Notes: generated from the letters alone by a model not told the origin. A stretch of 64,000 nt of DNA from Fervidibacillus halotolerans (GCF_026547205.1 NZ_CP106877.1:698001-762000), one strand, 5' to 3'. Shown: positions 24,204 through 33,234, counted from the stretch's first letter. A program made the numbers and translations.

Positions 24204-25841
24204 TTAGGATGTGAACCCTTGATTTGATTTGACTAATCGTTTTTTACGAATCGGAGCGAGGATGAACGTGACAATAATCGCTAAAATCGCCAATATAACG
24301 GCAGAATAAAAGAGTCCACCAAATCCGTCCTGTGCAGCCATATGAGTGACTTGTTCCACACTCGATTGAATAACCTCTTTTAAGTTTGGATCTTTGATTT
24401 GATTAAAAGCTTCCATCATCATATCTTCCGAAACATCTCCAGATTGGGAGGAGAATTTTCCTGCCAGTTGGGAAAACTCTTGCATCGCTTCTGGACTTAA
24501 ATTAACTTCGGACATCTTTTCCTTCAGGATTGACGGGAATTCCGATTTGAATAGATCCGGTATTTGATTAAATCCTCTGGCAATAAAACCGGCATAAATT
24601 GTCGGTGCAAGGGTCATCCCGATTTGTCGACTGAGGGACAAAGTAGAAAGGGCGGAACCTTTATCCGATTTCAATGTTTCGGTAGCCAAAATATTTAATG
24701 GGGCACCGAGAATAATTCCCATACCTAAACCGGCGATGGATGAGGAAATTAAAAATTGCCATTTTGTATCGACCCATGTGGGAAATAAAACAAAACCGAT
24801 GGCAGTAATTACTCCTGATAAAAGCACCGCTGTAATTGGTCCCCTTTTATCAACGAAAGCACCACCCAACGATGCGCCAATTCCTGCCATTAGGGCAAGG
24901 GGAGTTAACCAGTATCCGGAATTTTCCGCTGCAATTCCGAGTACTTGTTCAGTAAAAGCCGGAACAAAGATCATCGCTGCTAGCAATGCGCCGGAGAATG
25001 CCCCGATTAGTAATGTTAACAAATAGGGAGGTTGTTTAAGCAAACGGTATGGAAGAACCGGATCGCCACCTCGTTTTTCAAGTTTACTTTCATGGAAAAT
25101 TAATGCGATGAAAAGAACAAGCCCAGTTAAAATAAATCCATACACATTTGGATTTAATACGCTATCCCAAAATTCTACTCCTTCAATATTCGTCAATCCA
25201 TACATAATTCCTAATACGGACAAGGATAATAAAATCGTTCCGAACAAGTCGAGACGCCCTGTAGCTGGATCCTTCGTTTCTTCCAGTTTTAACCATCCAA
25301 AAATAATTAAAAGAATGGCGATGGGTACATTGATTAAAAATAAAACATGCCACGACCCCGTCAAATCCAAGAGCATACTTCCAATATTTGGACCTAAAAC
25401 GGCAGCGATCCCATTCATTCCACCAAGCATTCCAAGGGCCCTTCCTTGTTTTTCGGCAGGCATCGTACTTAACACGTGGGAACTACCGATAATAAAAATG
25501 CCCCCTCCACCGAGGGCTTGCAAAAATCGTGCACTTAAATAAAAAACAAAGTTTGGACTTAACGCGACGAGAAAAGAACCTAATCCAAATAGGGCGATTT
25601 CGATGATAAATAATTTCTTCCGTCCGTACCGATCTGATAATTTTCCAATGATCGGAACACTAATCGCTAATCCTAATGTATAAAGGGTGACGCCCCATGC
25701 GCCCCAGTTAGCTGACACTTCAAAGGAGCTGTTAATCGTTGTAAGTGCAGCACTGATAATCCCGTTGTCAAGAGCTGCCATAAATACGCCAATTGCAAAT
25801 AAAGTCAAAGCCCATGTTTGACCAGATGTTTTTTCCTTCAA
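24204..25841 (-). CDS. MFS drug efflux transporter, DHA2 (EmrB/QacA) family
   Basis: A 545-aa, 14-helix major facilitator protein. TTG 25841 is taken as start because the in-frame GTG three codons upstream sits directly on the AAGGAG ribosome binding site. Helix 1 contains FMAALDNGIISAALTTI (the LD-TIVN-ALP equivalent with membrane Asp), and the loop after helix 2 has GKLSDRYGRKKLF, the MFS motif A. Motif C-like LGGMNGIAAVLGPNIGSML is in helix 5. A large extracellular segment near the C-terminus (about residues 425-500) precedes the last helix. It should expel hydrophobic drugs or lipophilic compounds using the proton gradient. No regulator gene is adjacent. Confidence 0.9.
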   Translation of the reverse strand: MKEKTSGQTWALTLFAIGVFMAALDNGIISAALTTINSSFEVSANWGAWGVTLYTLGLAISVPIIGKLSDRYGRKKLFIIEIALFGLGSFLVALSPNFVFYLSARFLQALGGGGIFIIGSSHVLSTMPAEKQGRALGMLGGMNGIAAVLGPNIGSMLLDLTGSWHVLFLINVPIAILLIIFGWLKLEETKDPATGRLDLFGTILLSLSVLGIMYGLTNIEGVEFWDSVLNPNVYGFILTGLVLFIALIFHESKLEKRGGDPVLPYRLLKQPPYLLTLLIGAFSGALLAAMIFVPAFTEQVLGIAAENSGYWLTPLALMAGIGASLGGAFVDKRGPITAVLLSGVITAIGFVLFPTWVDTKWQFLISSSIAGLGMGIILGAPLNILATETLKSDKGSALSTLSLSRQIGMTLAPTIYAGFIARGFNQIPDLFKSEFPSILKEKMSEVNLSPEAMQEFSQLAGKFSSQSGDVSEDMMMEAFNQIKDPNLKEVIQSSVEQVTHMAAQDGFGGLFYSAVILAILAIIVTFILAPIRKKRLVKSNQGFTS

Positions 25842-25999
25842 CCCTACCACTCCTTATTTTGGGAAAATACAAATGACAAATCGAATGTATTCATTATATA
25901 TAAATATATGAAAGTTGCACAAGTGTAACTAATGAAAAATCAAATATTTTTTCCATTAAAAAAAAGTGATGGTTACCCTGTCCCTTTAAACGCTTTTTA

Positions 26000-26554
26000 T
26001 TAAAATGAAATTTTGCTTTTTAATATTAAATTTAATGCTTTTGCCACATGAATTGCATATCGATCGTTTCTAACATCACCAGGTTTATTCCCTTGACCGA
26101 TTACATAATCTGAAAAGGAGAGGCCGATAAAATCGAAGGCGTATTGGAATTGTTGGATGAGGGGAAGTCCTTTTATTCTTGGATGGTCACCTCCGCATAA
26201 AACGACAAACGCTTCTTTATTTTCCATTTCTTTTTTCATTTGAAATTGCGAGTCACGTAACGTTTGACTCCAACGATCGATAAAATTTTTCATGATTCCC
26301 GTCATACCATACCAATAAATTGGTGTGGAGAAGATGAGGATATCATGTTTGAAAACTTCTTTCATAATCGCATCATGATCATCATCAACTTTAGAAAAAC
26401 CTTCTTTATCATGCCGTTTATCGACAATTGGTACGATTGTTTTTTCCCGAAGATAAATCGTCTTCCGGTCAATTCCTTCCAACATTTCATTCGTTAACCT
26501 TTCCGTATTTCCTCCTGGTCGAGAACTACCTTCCAAAACGAGTACAGTTTTCAT
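26000..26554 (-). CDS. NADPH-dependent FMN reductase / flavodoxin-fold oxidoreductase
   Basis: 184 aa from ATG 26554 (Shine-Dalgarno AAAGGTTGGGG). The flavodoxin-fold phosphate loop is LEGSSRPGGNTERLT at residues 6-20, and STPIYWYGMTGIMKNFIDRW is the isoalloxazine-binding loop of NAD(P)H-dependent FMN reductases. A shorter relative of WrbA/YwqN-type proteins. It lies downstream of the Rgg-type regulator gene on the same strand with a 54-bp gap, so it may belong to the same unit. Likely reduces quinones, azo or nitro compounds; the physiological substrate is unknown. Confidence 0.85.
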   Translation of the reverse strand: MKTVLVLEGSSRPGGNTERLTNEMLEGIDRKTIYLREKTIVPIVDKRHDKEGFSKVDDDHDAIMKEVFKHDILIFSTPIYWYGMTGIMKNFIDRWSQTLRDSQFQMKKEMENKEAFVVLCGGDHPRIKGLPLIQQFQYAFDFIGLSFSDYVIGQGNKPGDVRNDRYAIHVAKALNLILKSKISF

Positions 26555-26608
26555 AAACCCCAACCTTTCTAAAAAATTACTTTTTAACACCAATCCATTT
26601 GAACGAAT

Positions 26609-27466
26609 TTATTTTTTTGAATGGGCTATTTCATTATAATATTCGCGATAAAATCTTTCTAAATTATAAGATCCTGCTAATTTCATTGCCAATAAGGCCT
26701 CTTTTGCCATTTTTTCTCCTCTTTTTCGCTCTTCTTTTTCAATCAAATATAATCCTTTAAAAAATTTTACAATAACCCGTTCTAACAAGTCACTTTCATC
26801 CAAATGAAAATTTTCAAGTATTTTTATAAATTCACCTGCATCTTTTAAACGTTCGTGTTTTAAACATACAAAAACCATGTTTTCTATGATATTAATAATG
26901 GTCTCAAAACTTTGCCTATTTTTATAAAAAATTTCTGATTTTTTTACAAGTTCCTTGGAAATAACAATTGACGTTTCAACGGGAATGTATCCCATAGCAT
27001 TTCCAAATAATACAAGATCAAACTGTGTCCATAACTCACAACGAAAAAAATAATCGGTCAAAAATGTCAGATGATCATCGTATTTTACATTTTTTTCTGT
27101 CAAATTTTTATAATGTGTCTCCAGAACAATAGCAGTAAGTTTAGCATAAAGATCAGCTGTATTTTTGTATTTTTTCCATTCGTCTTCGACTAATTGTTTT
27201 AGCATCTGTAGATCATTTGAAAGAATCGCTTTAGGTAATAGCTCTAGAGCATGCGCCTTCGGATTTTTTTTCAATGAAAGATAAAAAAATTCATTCATGG
27301 AAATCTTCAATTTTTCAAGGAGATGAATCAACTTTTCAAATGTTATATCAGATTCCGACCGTTCAAACCTAGAAATCGTGGATTTGGACACGACATCATC
27401 GGCTAAACTTTCAATGGAGTAACCTCTGCTAAGTCTAATTTCTCGGAAAATTTCCCCAAATGCCAA
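26609..27466 (-). CDS. Rgg-type transcriptional regulator (XRE HTH plus TPR-like domain)
   Basis: 285 aa, the usual Rgg/GadR/MutR length. TTG 27466 is the likely start, with AGGAG eight bases upstream. The N-terminal HTH reads FREIRLSRGYSIESLADDVV then SKSTISRFERSESDITFEKL, an XRE domain; the rest is helical repeats ending RFYREYYNEIAHSK, as in Rgg peptide-sensing regulators (RRNPP group). In streptococci such proteins bind short secreted peptides. I searched the flanks for a small peptide gene and found no convincing one. A divergent gene of unknown function starts 278 bp away and could be the target; the FMN reductase gene follows on the same strand. Confidence 0.82.
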   Translation of the reverse strand: MAFGEIFREIRLSRGYSIESLADDVVSKSTISRFERSESDITFEKLIHLLEKLKISMNEFFYLSLKKNPKAHALELLPKAILSNDLQMLKQLVEDEWKKYKNTADLYAKLTAIVLETHYKNLTEKNVKYDDHLTFLTDYFFRCELWTQFDLVLFGNAMGYIPVETSIVISKELVKKSEIFYKNRQSFETIINIIENMVFVCLKHERLKDAGEFIKILENFHLDESDLLERVIVKFFKGLYLIEKEERKRGEKMAKEALLAMKLAGSYNLERFYREYYNEIAHSKK

Positions 27467-27647
27467 ACATACCACTCCTATTTTCGATTTTATGTATTTG
27501 CACATATATAGTATAACTTCTGATAATTAGCATTCAACAACCTTAATAATGATCTTCACCTTTTCATCTTACGTACATTTAAAAAAGTTTTTAAATTTAG
27601 TATTTGCGTTTATTAATTTTAGATTTCAACATTGACAAGAAACAAAT

Positions 27648-27663
27648 TTCCCGTTTTCGGGAA
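27648..27663. repeat. Inverted repeat in the Rgg divergent region
   Basis: TTCCCG-TTTT-CGGGAA lies between the Rgg-type gene and the divergent small gene, 15 bp downstream of a TTGACA (27633-27638). It may be an operator or a small attenuator hairpin (AATTTTTA follows). Confidence 0.45.
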
Positions 27664-27744
27664 TTTTTAAAAATGTTTTGATAAGCTATGAGAACATTAA
27701 GATAACGGTACGAATCATGAAAAAAGTTTAAAGGAGGAATTTAA

Positions 27745-28047
27745 ATGAGTAAAGTATTGGAGTCCTTTTTCAGTTACTTGCTATCGAATGCCCGAATTAT
27801 TAAACCTGAAAATGTTTCGAAGGAGGAAGTGATCCAAGAAATAAAAGCGGAGATTTCAGAGATTGTTTCAGAATGGAAAAGAATACAAAAAGAAAATGAA
27901 AATGAAATCAAGAATAGCACTGATTTCCATCCTCTCTTAACACAGTATATAGCGTTCCGTATATGGTCATTCAAATATTTTTCAGGCGGTTCGGATAGTA
28001 ATCAACATGTTGACCTAAAATTTGTCATTAGCCCCCCGATTACTTGA
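27745..28047 (+). CDS. Hypothetical protein divergent from the Rgg regulator
   Basis: 100 aa, ATG with a perfect AAAGGAGG Shine-Dalgarno. The sequence is charged and mostly helical (VLESFFSYLLSNARIIKPEN; VIQEIKAEISEIVSEWKRIQ). No family was recognised. Its last residues (GGSDSNQHVDLKFVISPPIT) differ in character and the gene ends near an IS256 remnant, so its 3' end may be truncated or replaced. It might be the target of the neighbouring Rgg-type regulator (inference from divergent arrangement). Confidence 0.55.
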   Translation: MSKVLESFFSYLLSNARIIKPENVSKEEVIQEIKAEISEIVSEWKRIQKENENEIKNSTDFHPLLTQYIAFRIWSFKYFSGGSDSNQHVDLKFVISPPIT

Positions 28048-28202
28048 CGACGGCAAAGAAATAGCTTTTAAGTTCATATAGCGTTATAGACTATTTATAA
28101 ACAACATTTTGGAGGAGAAATCATTATAGAGTGAACTAGGTGAAGCCGTGGCAAATTTCACTTTGAGAAGCAAAATCCATATAAGCCTTAGAGCGGATGC
28201 AG

Positions 28203-28640
28203 AGCAAGTGGGATAAGTCTGATCCACGTGTCATTGAATCAGTGATGAACAATGAACAGATTCTAACATTTTATGATTTTCCAGCTTCCATACGTCGCAG
28301 TATCTACTCAACAAACTTGATTGAAGCTTTTAACAAAGGAATCAAACGATATGTTAAATGTAAATAACAATTCCCGAACGAAGAATCGTTAGAACGCTTT
28401 CTCGCAAAACGGTTTCTAGATTATAATCAAAAATTTGGCATACGTTGTCATCGGGGGGTAAAAAGGCGAAATCAGAATTGATACAGATGTTTGAAACACT
28501 AGAAGGTTAAAGTGTAGCACTAATCCGCCATCCTTGACCTTGTTTACGGTCGCGGTGGAATTGGCGGATGGGAAAAATAATGCCTTGTGCAACCTATCTA
28601 CTGGAACAGGGTCATTTACACAAAATTATTGACACACCCA
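28203..28640 (+). pseudogene. IS256-family transposase remnant with right end
   Basis: The plus strand encodes WDKSDPRVIESVMNNEQILT, then FYDFPASIRRSIYSTNLIEA and FNKGIKRYVKCK, a stop codon (TAA near 28367), and, in the same frame, QFPNEESLERFLAKRFLDYN. This is the C-terminal part of IS256-type (MULE-like) transposases, where the stop replaces a Glu codon; a further frameshift follows at the GGGGGG run near 28453. The N-terminal two thirds are missing. Downstream GGTCATTTACACAAAATTAT at 28609-28628 with TGACAC looks like the right terminal repeat. It is an inactive relic. Confidence 0.8.
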
Positions 28641-28667
28641 TGACATTTTCACTGACGCTTGACACAT

Positions 28668-29174
28668 TTACTTTGAGATAATCTTTAATAGTTCTCTAAA
28701 TTCTTCTTTCACAGGTAACAAATGAGGAGTTTCTTTTCTTACAAAAATATATGTGTTCTCCCCATCTGGCGAATAAATGAAATCAAATTTTGAAATACTA
28801 TCATCTTCATGAACAGGTAGCAAAGAGATTTGATCTTCTTCCACTTTATAAATGTTCATAGAATAATAAATTTCATCATTAATTAAAAATTTTACTTCAT
28901 AGACTGGACCGTTTTTTAACAATTTTCTTCTTTCCGACCAGTTCAATTTAATATAGAATACAGAGTAAATTTGTCTGAAAAAAATTGGATCTGAATTTGT
29001 GAGAGTCAGGATTTCCTTTGATGTTTTCCCGTCCTTTACGATCACTGTATTAATATCATCCACTGGATAGTCTAATGCTTTTCCTATTAGTAATAGCTCT
29101 CTTCGATCCTGCCAATCCAAAAACAAAATGACTCCCACAATAACAATGGGAATAATAATTTTCCATCGTTTCAT
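28668..29174 (-). CDS. Signal-anchored protein of unknown function
   Basis: 168 aa; N-terminus KRWKIIIPIVIVGVILFLDW is a single membrane anchor, the rest is soluble and presumably extracytoplasmic. GGTAAGGGAAC precedes the ATG. Beta strands and charged turns (IVKDGKTSKEILTLTNSDPI; YEVKFLINDEIYYSMNIYKV) resemble small lipoprotein-like domains, but no lipobox or known domain is seen. Lies between the IS256 remnant and a stretch of debris. Confidence 0.6.
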   Translation of the reverse strand: MKRWKIIIPIVIVGVILFLDWQDRRELLLIGKALDYPVDDINTVIVKDGKTSKEILTLTNSDPIFFRQIYSVFYIKLNWSERRKLLKNGPVYEVKFLINDEIYYSMNIYKVEEDQISLLPVHEDDSISKFDFIYSPDGENTYIFVRKETPHLLPVKEEFRELLKIISK

Positions 29175-29493
29175 ATATGTTCCCTTACCTTCCTTTTGTT
29201 GAACTTAATGGTAAGCGGTAGTTAATAAAAATAAAAAATTTTCTTATTTTTTATACTCTTATTATAAAAATTATCTATAGTCAATGCAATATAAACTTTA
29301 TTGTCATCCATACAGAAAGGGTATGAATAGATTATAAAAGATGCTAACGTAATATAAAGACATAATCGGGCAAGTACCGTCCGAATAAACGTCTCATGAT
29401 GACGAGAAGTACCGGAAACATTTTGGGAGATCGCTTTTTGATTATCTAAAATAGCCAATTTTCACAGAAGGTGAAAGTTTAACTCTCGGATCT
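29175..29493. other. Intergenic debris
   Basis: About 320 bp with no intact gene. A plus-strand fragment near 29395-29450 (DDEKYRKHFGRSLFDYLK) is open for about 18 codons without a start signal; I cannot assign it. Confidence 0.3.
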
Positions 29494-29640
29494 TTACTTA
29501 TCAATTAAAGTTGTTTTTCCACTTCCATTTGGACCAATAATCGCCAACTTATCATACCACGTATTTGGAAGCTTATGTTTAATATTGGACTTTTTATTAC
29601 CGTGGGAATAACGTTTAACATTCGATATACCATATAAAAT
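29494..29640 (-). pseudogene. ABC ATPase Walker-A shard
   Basis: A minus-strand frame of about 48 codons ends WYDKLAIIGPNGSGKTTLID and then stops. GPNGSGKTT is a Walker A motif of an ABC-type ATPase. There is no start signal, and Q-loop, signature and Walker B are missing, so only a fragment remains. Confidence 0.65.
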
Positions 29641-29688
29641 AGGAAAAGGATTTAGACTTCGTTTTTTTGAAAGTCAAATCCTTTTCCC
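29641..29688. terminator. Long bidirectional terminator hairpin near fsa
   Basis: GGAAAAGGATTTAGACTTC pairs with GAAAGTCAAATCCTTTTCC (small internal mismatch) around GTTTTTTT. T-rich tracts lie at the plus-strand end. It sits 60 bp past the fsa stop codon. Confidence 0.75.
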
Positions 29689-29747
29689 TTTTTGTACAAT
29701 AAGATTTCAACAAACGGATCGAATAGAAAACAGATTGTTCGTTTTTG

Positions 29748-30428
29748 TTACAGATTCAAAAAAGAAGCCCCTTTTCCATATACACTTTCCCAATCTTCTT
29801 TAAAGCGGTCGATCGCCCCTTGAATCGCGGGCATTTTCAACGAGTCTGCAAGTAAAGATGGGTCGACAGTTGCACTATGGGCACCACATTCAAAGGCACT
29901 CATCACTTGTCCCATATTTTTAAAGCTGGCTGCAACAATTTTTGTCTCCTTATGAAATGCTTGAATTACATGGGAAAAATGGCGAATAACGGCCTTTGCG
30001 TCGATATTAATATTTTCCATTCGGTTAAAATAAGGCGCGATATAATCGGCACCTGCCAAGATTGCATAATCCCCTTGAGCCATTGTATATATGGCAGTGG
30101 CAGTAATATGAAAGTCCTCTGTTTTCAAAAATTGAATCGCTTGCAAGCCTTCGATCGTAACAGGAATTTTAATATATGTTTCTTTCCCCAATTGTTGAAC
30201 GATTTTGTAAGCCTCTTTAATTATTTCATCTGAACGGTCCGTTGTAACTTGCACGTGTAAAGATTTTTCTGGACCGATAATGTTACGTATTTCACGTAAA
30301 TGATCCCAAATATTTACTTTGCCTTCCTTTTTCAAAATACTCGGATTCGTCGTAACCCCACTAAAAGGGAACACGTTCGCATAGGTTTTAATCTGACTAA
30401 TATTCCCCGTATCAAACATTAACTCCAT
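29748..30428 (-). CDS. fsa: Fructose-6-phosphate aldolase / transaldolase-like
   Basis: 226 aa, the short TalC/FSA class of the transaldolase family. The Schiff-base Lys is Lys87 in YIKIPVT; other family marks are MFDTGNISQIKTY, GVTTNPSIL and VAASFKNMGQVM. AAAGGAGG stands before the ATG. It catalyses aldol cleavage or formation of fructose-6-phosphate, or acts as a small transaldolase, in sugar-phosphate interconversion. No partner gene is adjacent. It is an intact gene inside a zone of IS elements and gene relics. Confidence 0.9.
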   Translation of the reverse strand: MELMFDTGNISQIKTYANVFPFSGVTTNPSILKKEGKVNIWDHLREIRNIIGPEKSLHVQVTTDRSDEIIKEAYKIVQQLGKETYIKIPVTIEGLQAIQFLKTEDFHITATAIYTMAQGDYAILAGADYIAPYFNRMENINIDAKAVIRHFSHVIQAFHKETKIVAASFKNMGQVMSAFECGAHSATVDPSLLADSLKMPAIQGAIDRFKEDWESVYGKGASFLNL

Positions 30429-30773
30429 TGAAGATCCTCCTTTACTGTTGATTGTTTTATTTTTTTCCTTTTATACTGAACGAATGGCCTTTGAAACGGT
30501 TTGGAGAAAGTTGGTTAGAAGGGAACCATGGATTAATTGCATACCTGGAGGGTTTCAAAGGTTCGAACAGGACAAATATTTGTCATTTATTTCCATTCGG
30601 TGACTTTAATTACATTAATAAGGAAAACGATTTCAAAACGATGATTTACGATGATGGTTCCATTAGAAAATATAAAGGGGTTTCTAAACCGATTCAGAAT
30701 CGGACGTATAATGATTTTATCATACTTGCTTTTTCGATAAAAGGCGAGTTTGATTTTCGTTTGAGTCAAGTAT
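30429..30773. other. Stretch between fsa and the ISLre2-type element
   Basis: Overlapping frames of 121 codons (plus) and 84 codons (minus) exist here, but neither has a ribosome binding site or recognisable family features, so no gene is called. Confidence 0.35.
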
Positions 30774-30880
30774 TTGTAGGCAATTTTTTTCAGGTCAGTT
30801 TTTGTCTGTTTTTTTAGGCCAAAATATGTAAGCGTATTCAACTGTTTAGGGTCCTTCCTTGGTTGAATTTTCCTCTTTTT

Positions 30881-32224
30881 TTAAATACCGCGGATTTCTT
30901 TTAATGCTTGATACATTGGAATACTTGCCCTTCCTTTGAGGTACGCAATATTATCTCTCGTTACTTTCGTGACAACACTTTTCACCTTTTTTAAAATCCG
31001 TTGGGCTGGCTTCTTCTCTTCTTTTTCCTCATTCCACTGTTCGACTCGACCAAACATCGTTTTTAAAGGTAATTGGTCCAAAATGGCCACCATGCCGGTC
31101 ATCATGGCACTAATTCCTTCATCACTCCAACTTCGGCCATTTTTTAATCGATTCGCAAAAACATGCATCATTGCTTCCGCACTACCCATTAGTCGCATCC
31201 CTTTTGTATCGATTCCCTGCTCCCTCAGCCATTCCCGATAATCCCTGAGTGCTTCTGGATACATTTCCAATTGATGAATCAATGCTTCCAATTCTTTTTC
31301 TTTTTCTTCGTCCTCCAATGTTCCAACGGCACTATTTAATTCCGTCAGAAGAGTTTCACGATCAAAGGAAGCGAGGGCCACCCGCATTTTTCGGTACCGG
31401 GGATGCTTACGAAAAAGGCTACGAATCGCTTTTGCCACATGGAAGCGATCGATGGTATAGAAAGCCCGGTCTTTGAAATAAGCTCGACAAGCAGTAATCC
31501 AACTGGCCCCGTCCCCATTAATAATGAGCTTATGAACCATCGGATCGTATTCAAAATTTTCCACGAGAAACTCCTCAAATGCTTCCCAAAAAGGAAGCTT
31601 CCCATCGTGAACAAAATGACGCTTATTTTTTAATTGCGTGCGTTTCCCATTCTTTTCCCATCCTTGATGAACGGCGGCAATTTTTTCTTCTTTTCCCTTT
31701 TTCCCTTGTCCTTGCCTTTTCGTATACAAGCCATCGACTTCCACAAATAGAACGGGACTCTGTACAGATTCCTTTTCTTTCTGGAAAATTTCCGCTTGTA
31801 ACAGGTGTTGACGGATCGTTTCATGACTGATGACTGAATATCCAAATAGGGTTTCAAATGTTTGAGCCGCCTTTCGAAAAGAGGGACCTTTTACAGCCAG
31901 CACAATGGCTGCTTCCTCCACTAACGGACTAAAAGATCCAGCTCCCTCAAAACCTAAATAACGATCCAATAAAAAGACATATTTCCCCGCTTTACGATCT
32001 TTATAATAGTTCCGTTTAAAGCTTATTTGTCCGAAAAGACTATCCAGGTGAAACGTTCGTTTTCCCATCATTCGATATCGTTTTTTATCACGCTTTTCGG
32101 CAATGATTTGATCAAACGCTTCTAACAACTGTTTCATAACCACCGAATACGTTTCCTGCAATTGTCGCCAAACCAATAGCTCAATCTCTTTTAAGGTTGG
32201 ATATTTTGTGGTATTCTTGTTCAT
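30881..32224 (-). CDS. ISLre2 family transposase (UPF0236 type)
   Basis: 447 aa, full-length, starting at ATG 32224 with AAAGGAG upstream. Characteristic parts are FKRNYYKDRKAGKYVFLLD near the N-terminus, SPVLFVEVDGLYTKRQGQ, LIINGDGASWITACRAYF, FYTIDRFHVAKAIRS, and the C-terminal GMRLMGSAEAMMHVFANRLK and GRSWSDEGISAMM. The Asp and Glu residues in these motifs form the presumed DDE active site. No stop or frameshift interrupts it, so it should be functional. Confidence 0.92.
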   Translation of the reverse strand: MNKNTTKYPTLKEIELLVWRQLQETYSVVMKQLLEAFDQIIAEKRDKKRYRMMGKRTFHLDSLFGQISFKRNYYKDRKAGKYVFLLDRYLGFEGAGSFSPLVEEAAIVLAVKGPSFRKAAQTFETLFGYSVISHETIRQHLLQAEIFQKEKESVQSPVLFVEVDGLYTKRQGQGKKGKEEKIAAVHQGWEKNGKRTQLKNKRHFVHDGKLPFWEAFEEFLVENFEYDPMVHKLIINGDGASWITACRAYFKDRAFYTIDRFHVAKAIRSLFRKHPRYRKMRVALASFDRETLLTELNSAVGTLEDEEKEKELEALIHQLEMYPEALRDYREWLREQGIDTKGMRLMGSAEAMMHVFANRLKNGRSWSDEGISAMMTGMVAILDQLPLKTMFGRVEQWNEEKEEKKPAQRILKKVKSVVTKVTRDNIAYLKGRASIPMYQALKEIRGI

Positions 32225-32332
32225 GAGGGATTCTCCTTTCTGTAGGGTTTTTTTCAACAATTATTCTAACAAGGAGGATCCCTCATTTGCATGAATGATG
32301 CTTACACACCTACCGCGCTATCGCTTGGTTTC

Positions 32333-32380
32333 CCCCCACCTTTTGAGAGCGATCTATGGATCACTCACAAAAGGTGGGGG
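32333..32380. repeat. Hairpin at the outer edge of the ISLre2-type element
   Basis: CCCCCACCTTTTGAGAG... pairs with ...CTCACAAAAGGTGGGGG over about 22 bases with two mismatches. It lies just inside the right end, upstream of the transposase start, where a hairpin can block read-through transcription or translation from outside, as in IS10/IS200-type controls. Confidence 0.7.
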
Positions 32381-32398
32381 TTCAATTTTGCCTACAAT

Positions 32399-32783
32399 AA
32401 TTTTACTCATACTTGATTTTCGATGGATTGTAGGAAGGACATTATTTATCATATGTCACTCCTGTCACGCCTTTTATTTACTGTTCATATATGTGAATAG
32501 GAACGATACAATTTTAATATGTAAAAAAGATTGATAATTTTTTTACATCTTGATCGATCCATTCCATGATAACCATCGATATCGATGGAAAACGATTGAC
32601 TAAACCCTAGTAAGCATATAGGATATATTTTATTAATGAAACAGGTTCTCGGGAAATTTCTTGTAATTGAAAAACGATGATGATTGATCGTTACGATACA
32701 AAGTATAGAAATCGGAAGAATTTAGCTATAGCCGACGAAATGAGTGATTCAAGAGCTCCTGTTTTTATTAATAAATAAATGTC
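32399..32783. other. Stretch between ISLre2-type element and GlnQ fragment
   Basis: 385 bp of AT-rich sequence without a gene. It may include unrecognisable remains of the amino-acid transporter operon whose ATPase tail follows. Confidence 0.35.
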
Positions 32784-32906
32784 GCCGATCGTATTTTATT
32801 TATGGCAGATGGTGTCGTCGTTGAAGATGCAGAACCGGAAACATTTTTCCAACATCCTCAAACGGAACAGGCACAAAAATTTTTGCAGAAAGTAACAACG
32901 TTTTAA
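32784..32906 (+). pseudogene. C-terminal fragment of a GlnQ-type ABC ATPase
   Basis: The frame reads ADRILFMADGVVVEDAEPET then FFQHPQTEQAQKFLQKVTTF and a stop. This is the end of polar amino-acid ABC transporter ATPases (VADRV-FM-DG-IVE-G-P--FF-NP---R---FL). The Walker motifs and signature are gone and stop codons lie just upstream, so this is the tail of a deleted gene. Confidence 0.85.
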
Positions 32907-32983
32907 AAAGATAAATAGTCGAAATAGGACGTTCATTAATTGAACATATATTTTTTAATTCTTATATCGGAATTGAAATTTTA

Positions 32984-33018
32984 TAACCACGGTCATTTGT
33001 ACGGATCGTGGTTTTTTT
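32984..33018 (+). terminator. Terminator downstream of the glnQ relic
   Basis: AACCACG at 32985-32991 pairs with CGTGGTT at 33007-33013, followed by T residues. It is probably the original terminator of the lost amino-acid transporter operon. Confidence 0.75.
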
Positions 33019-33234
33019 GTTGATGAAAAAAGGAATGCATGAAAAACAGACAGATTAAGCAAAGAAAGAGCTTCTTTACTTGCTAATTGTATTCATCAGC
33101 TTGAATTTTTTTATAATGAATACTATATGAAGATTGGAACGAAAGAAAAAATATTTTTTATTTAAGCATGCATCGGATAATTGGAATAATTTCTAGGAGA
33201 AAATAACATTTAATAAAAGAATAGTACTTAAATA

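Larger units (their letters stand above)
30774..32398 (-). mobile_element. ISLre2-family insertion sequence
   Basis: A full-length transposase gene is bounded by matching ends: TTGTAGGCAATTTTT at 30774-30788 and, on the opposite strand, ATTGTAGGCAAAATT at 32384-32398. The length of about 1.6 kb fits the family. The outer flanks also share TCAAGTAT in inverted orientation, so the true terminal repeats may be longer. No clear target duplication was seen. Confidence 0.7.

Noticed and set aside
30452-30841. Overlapping plus (121 codons) and minus (84 codons) frames between fsa and the IS element
   Set aside because: Neither has a ribosome binding site or protein-family features; they overlap each other and the IS end.
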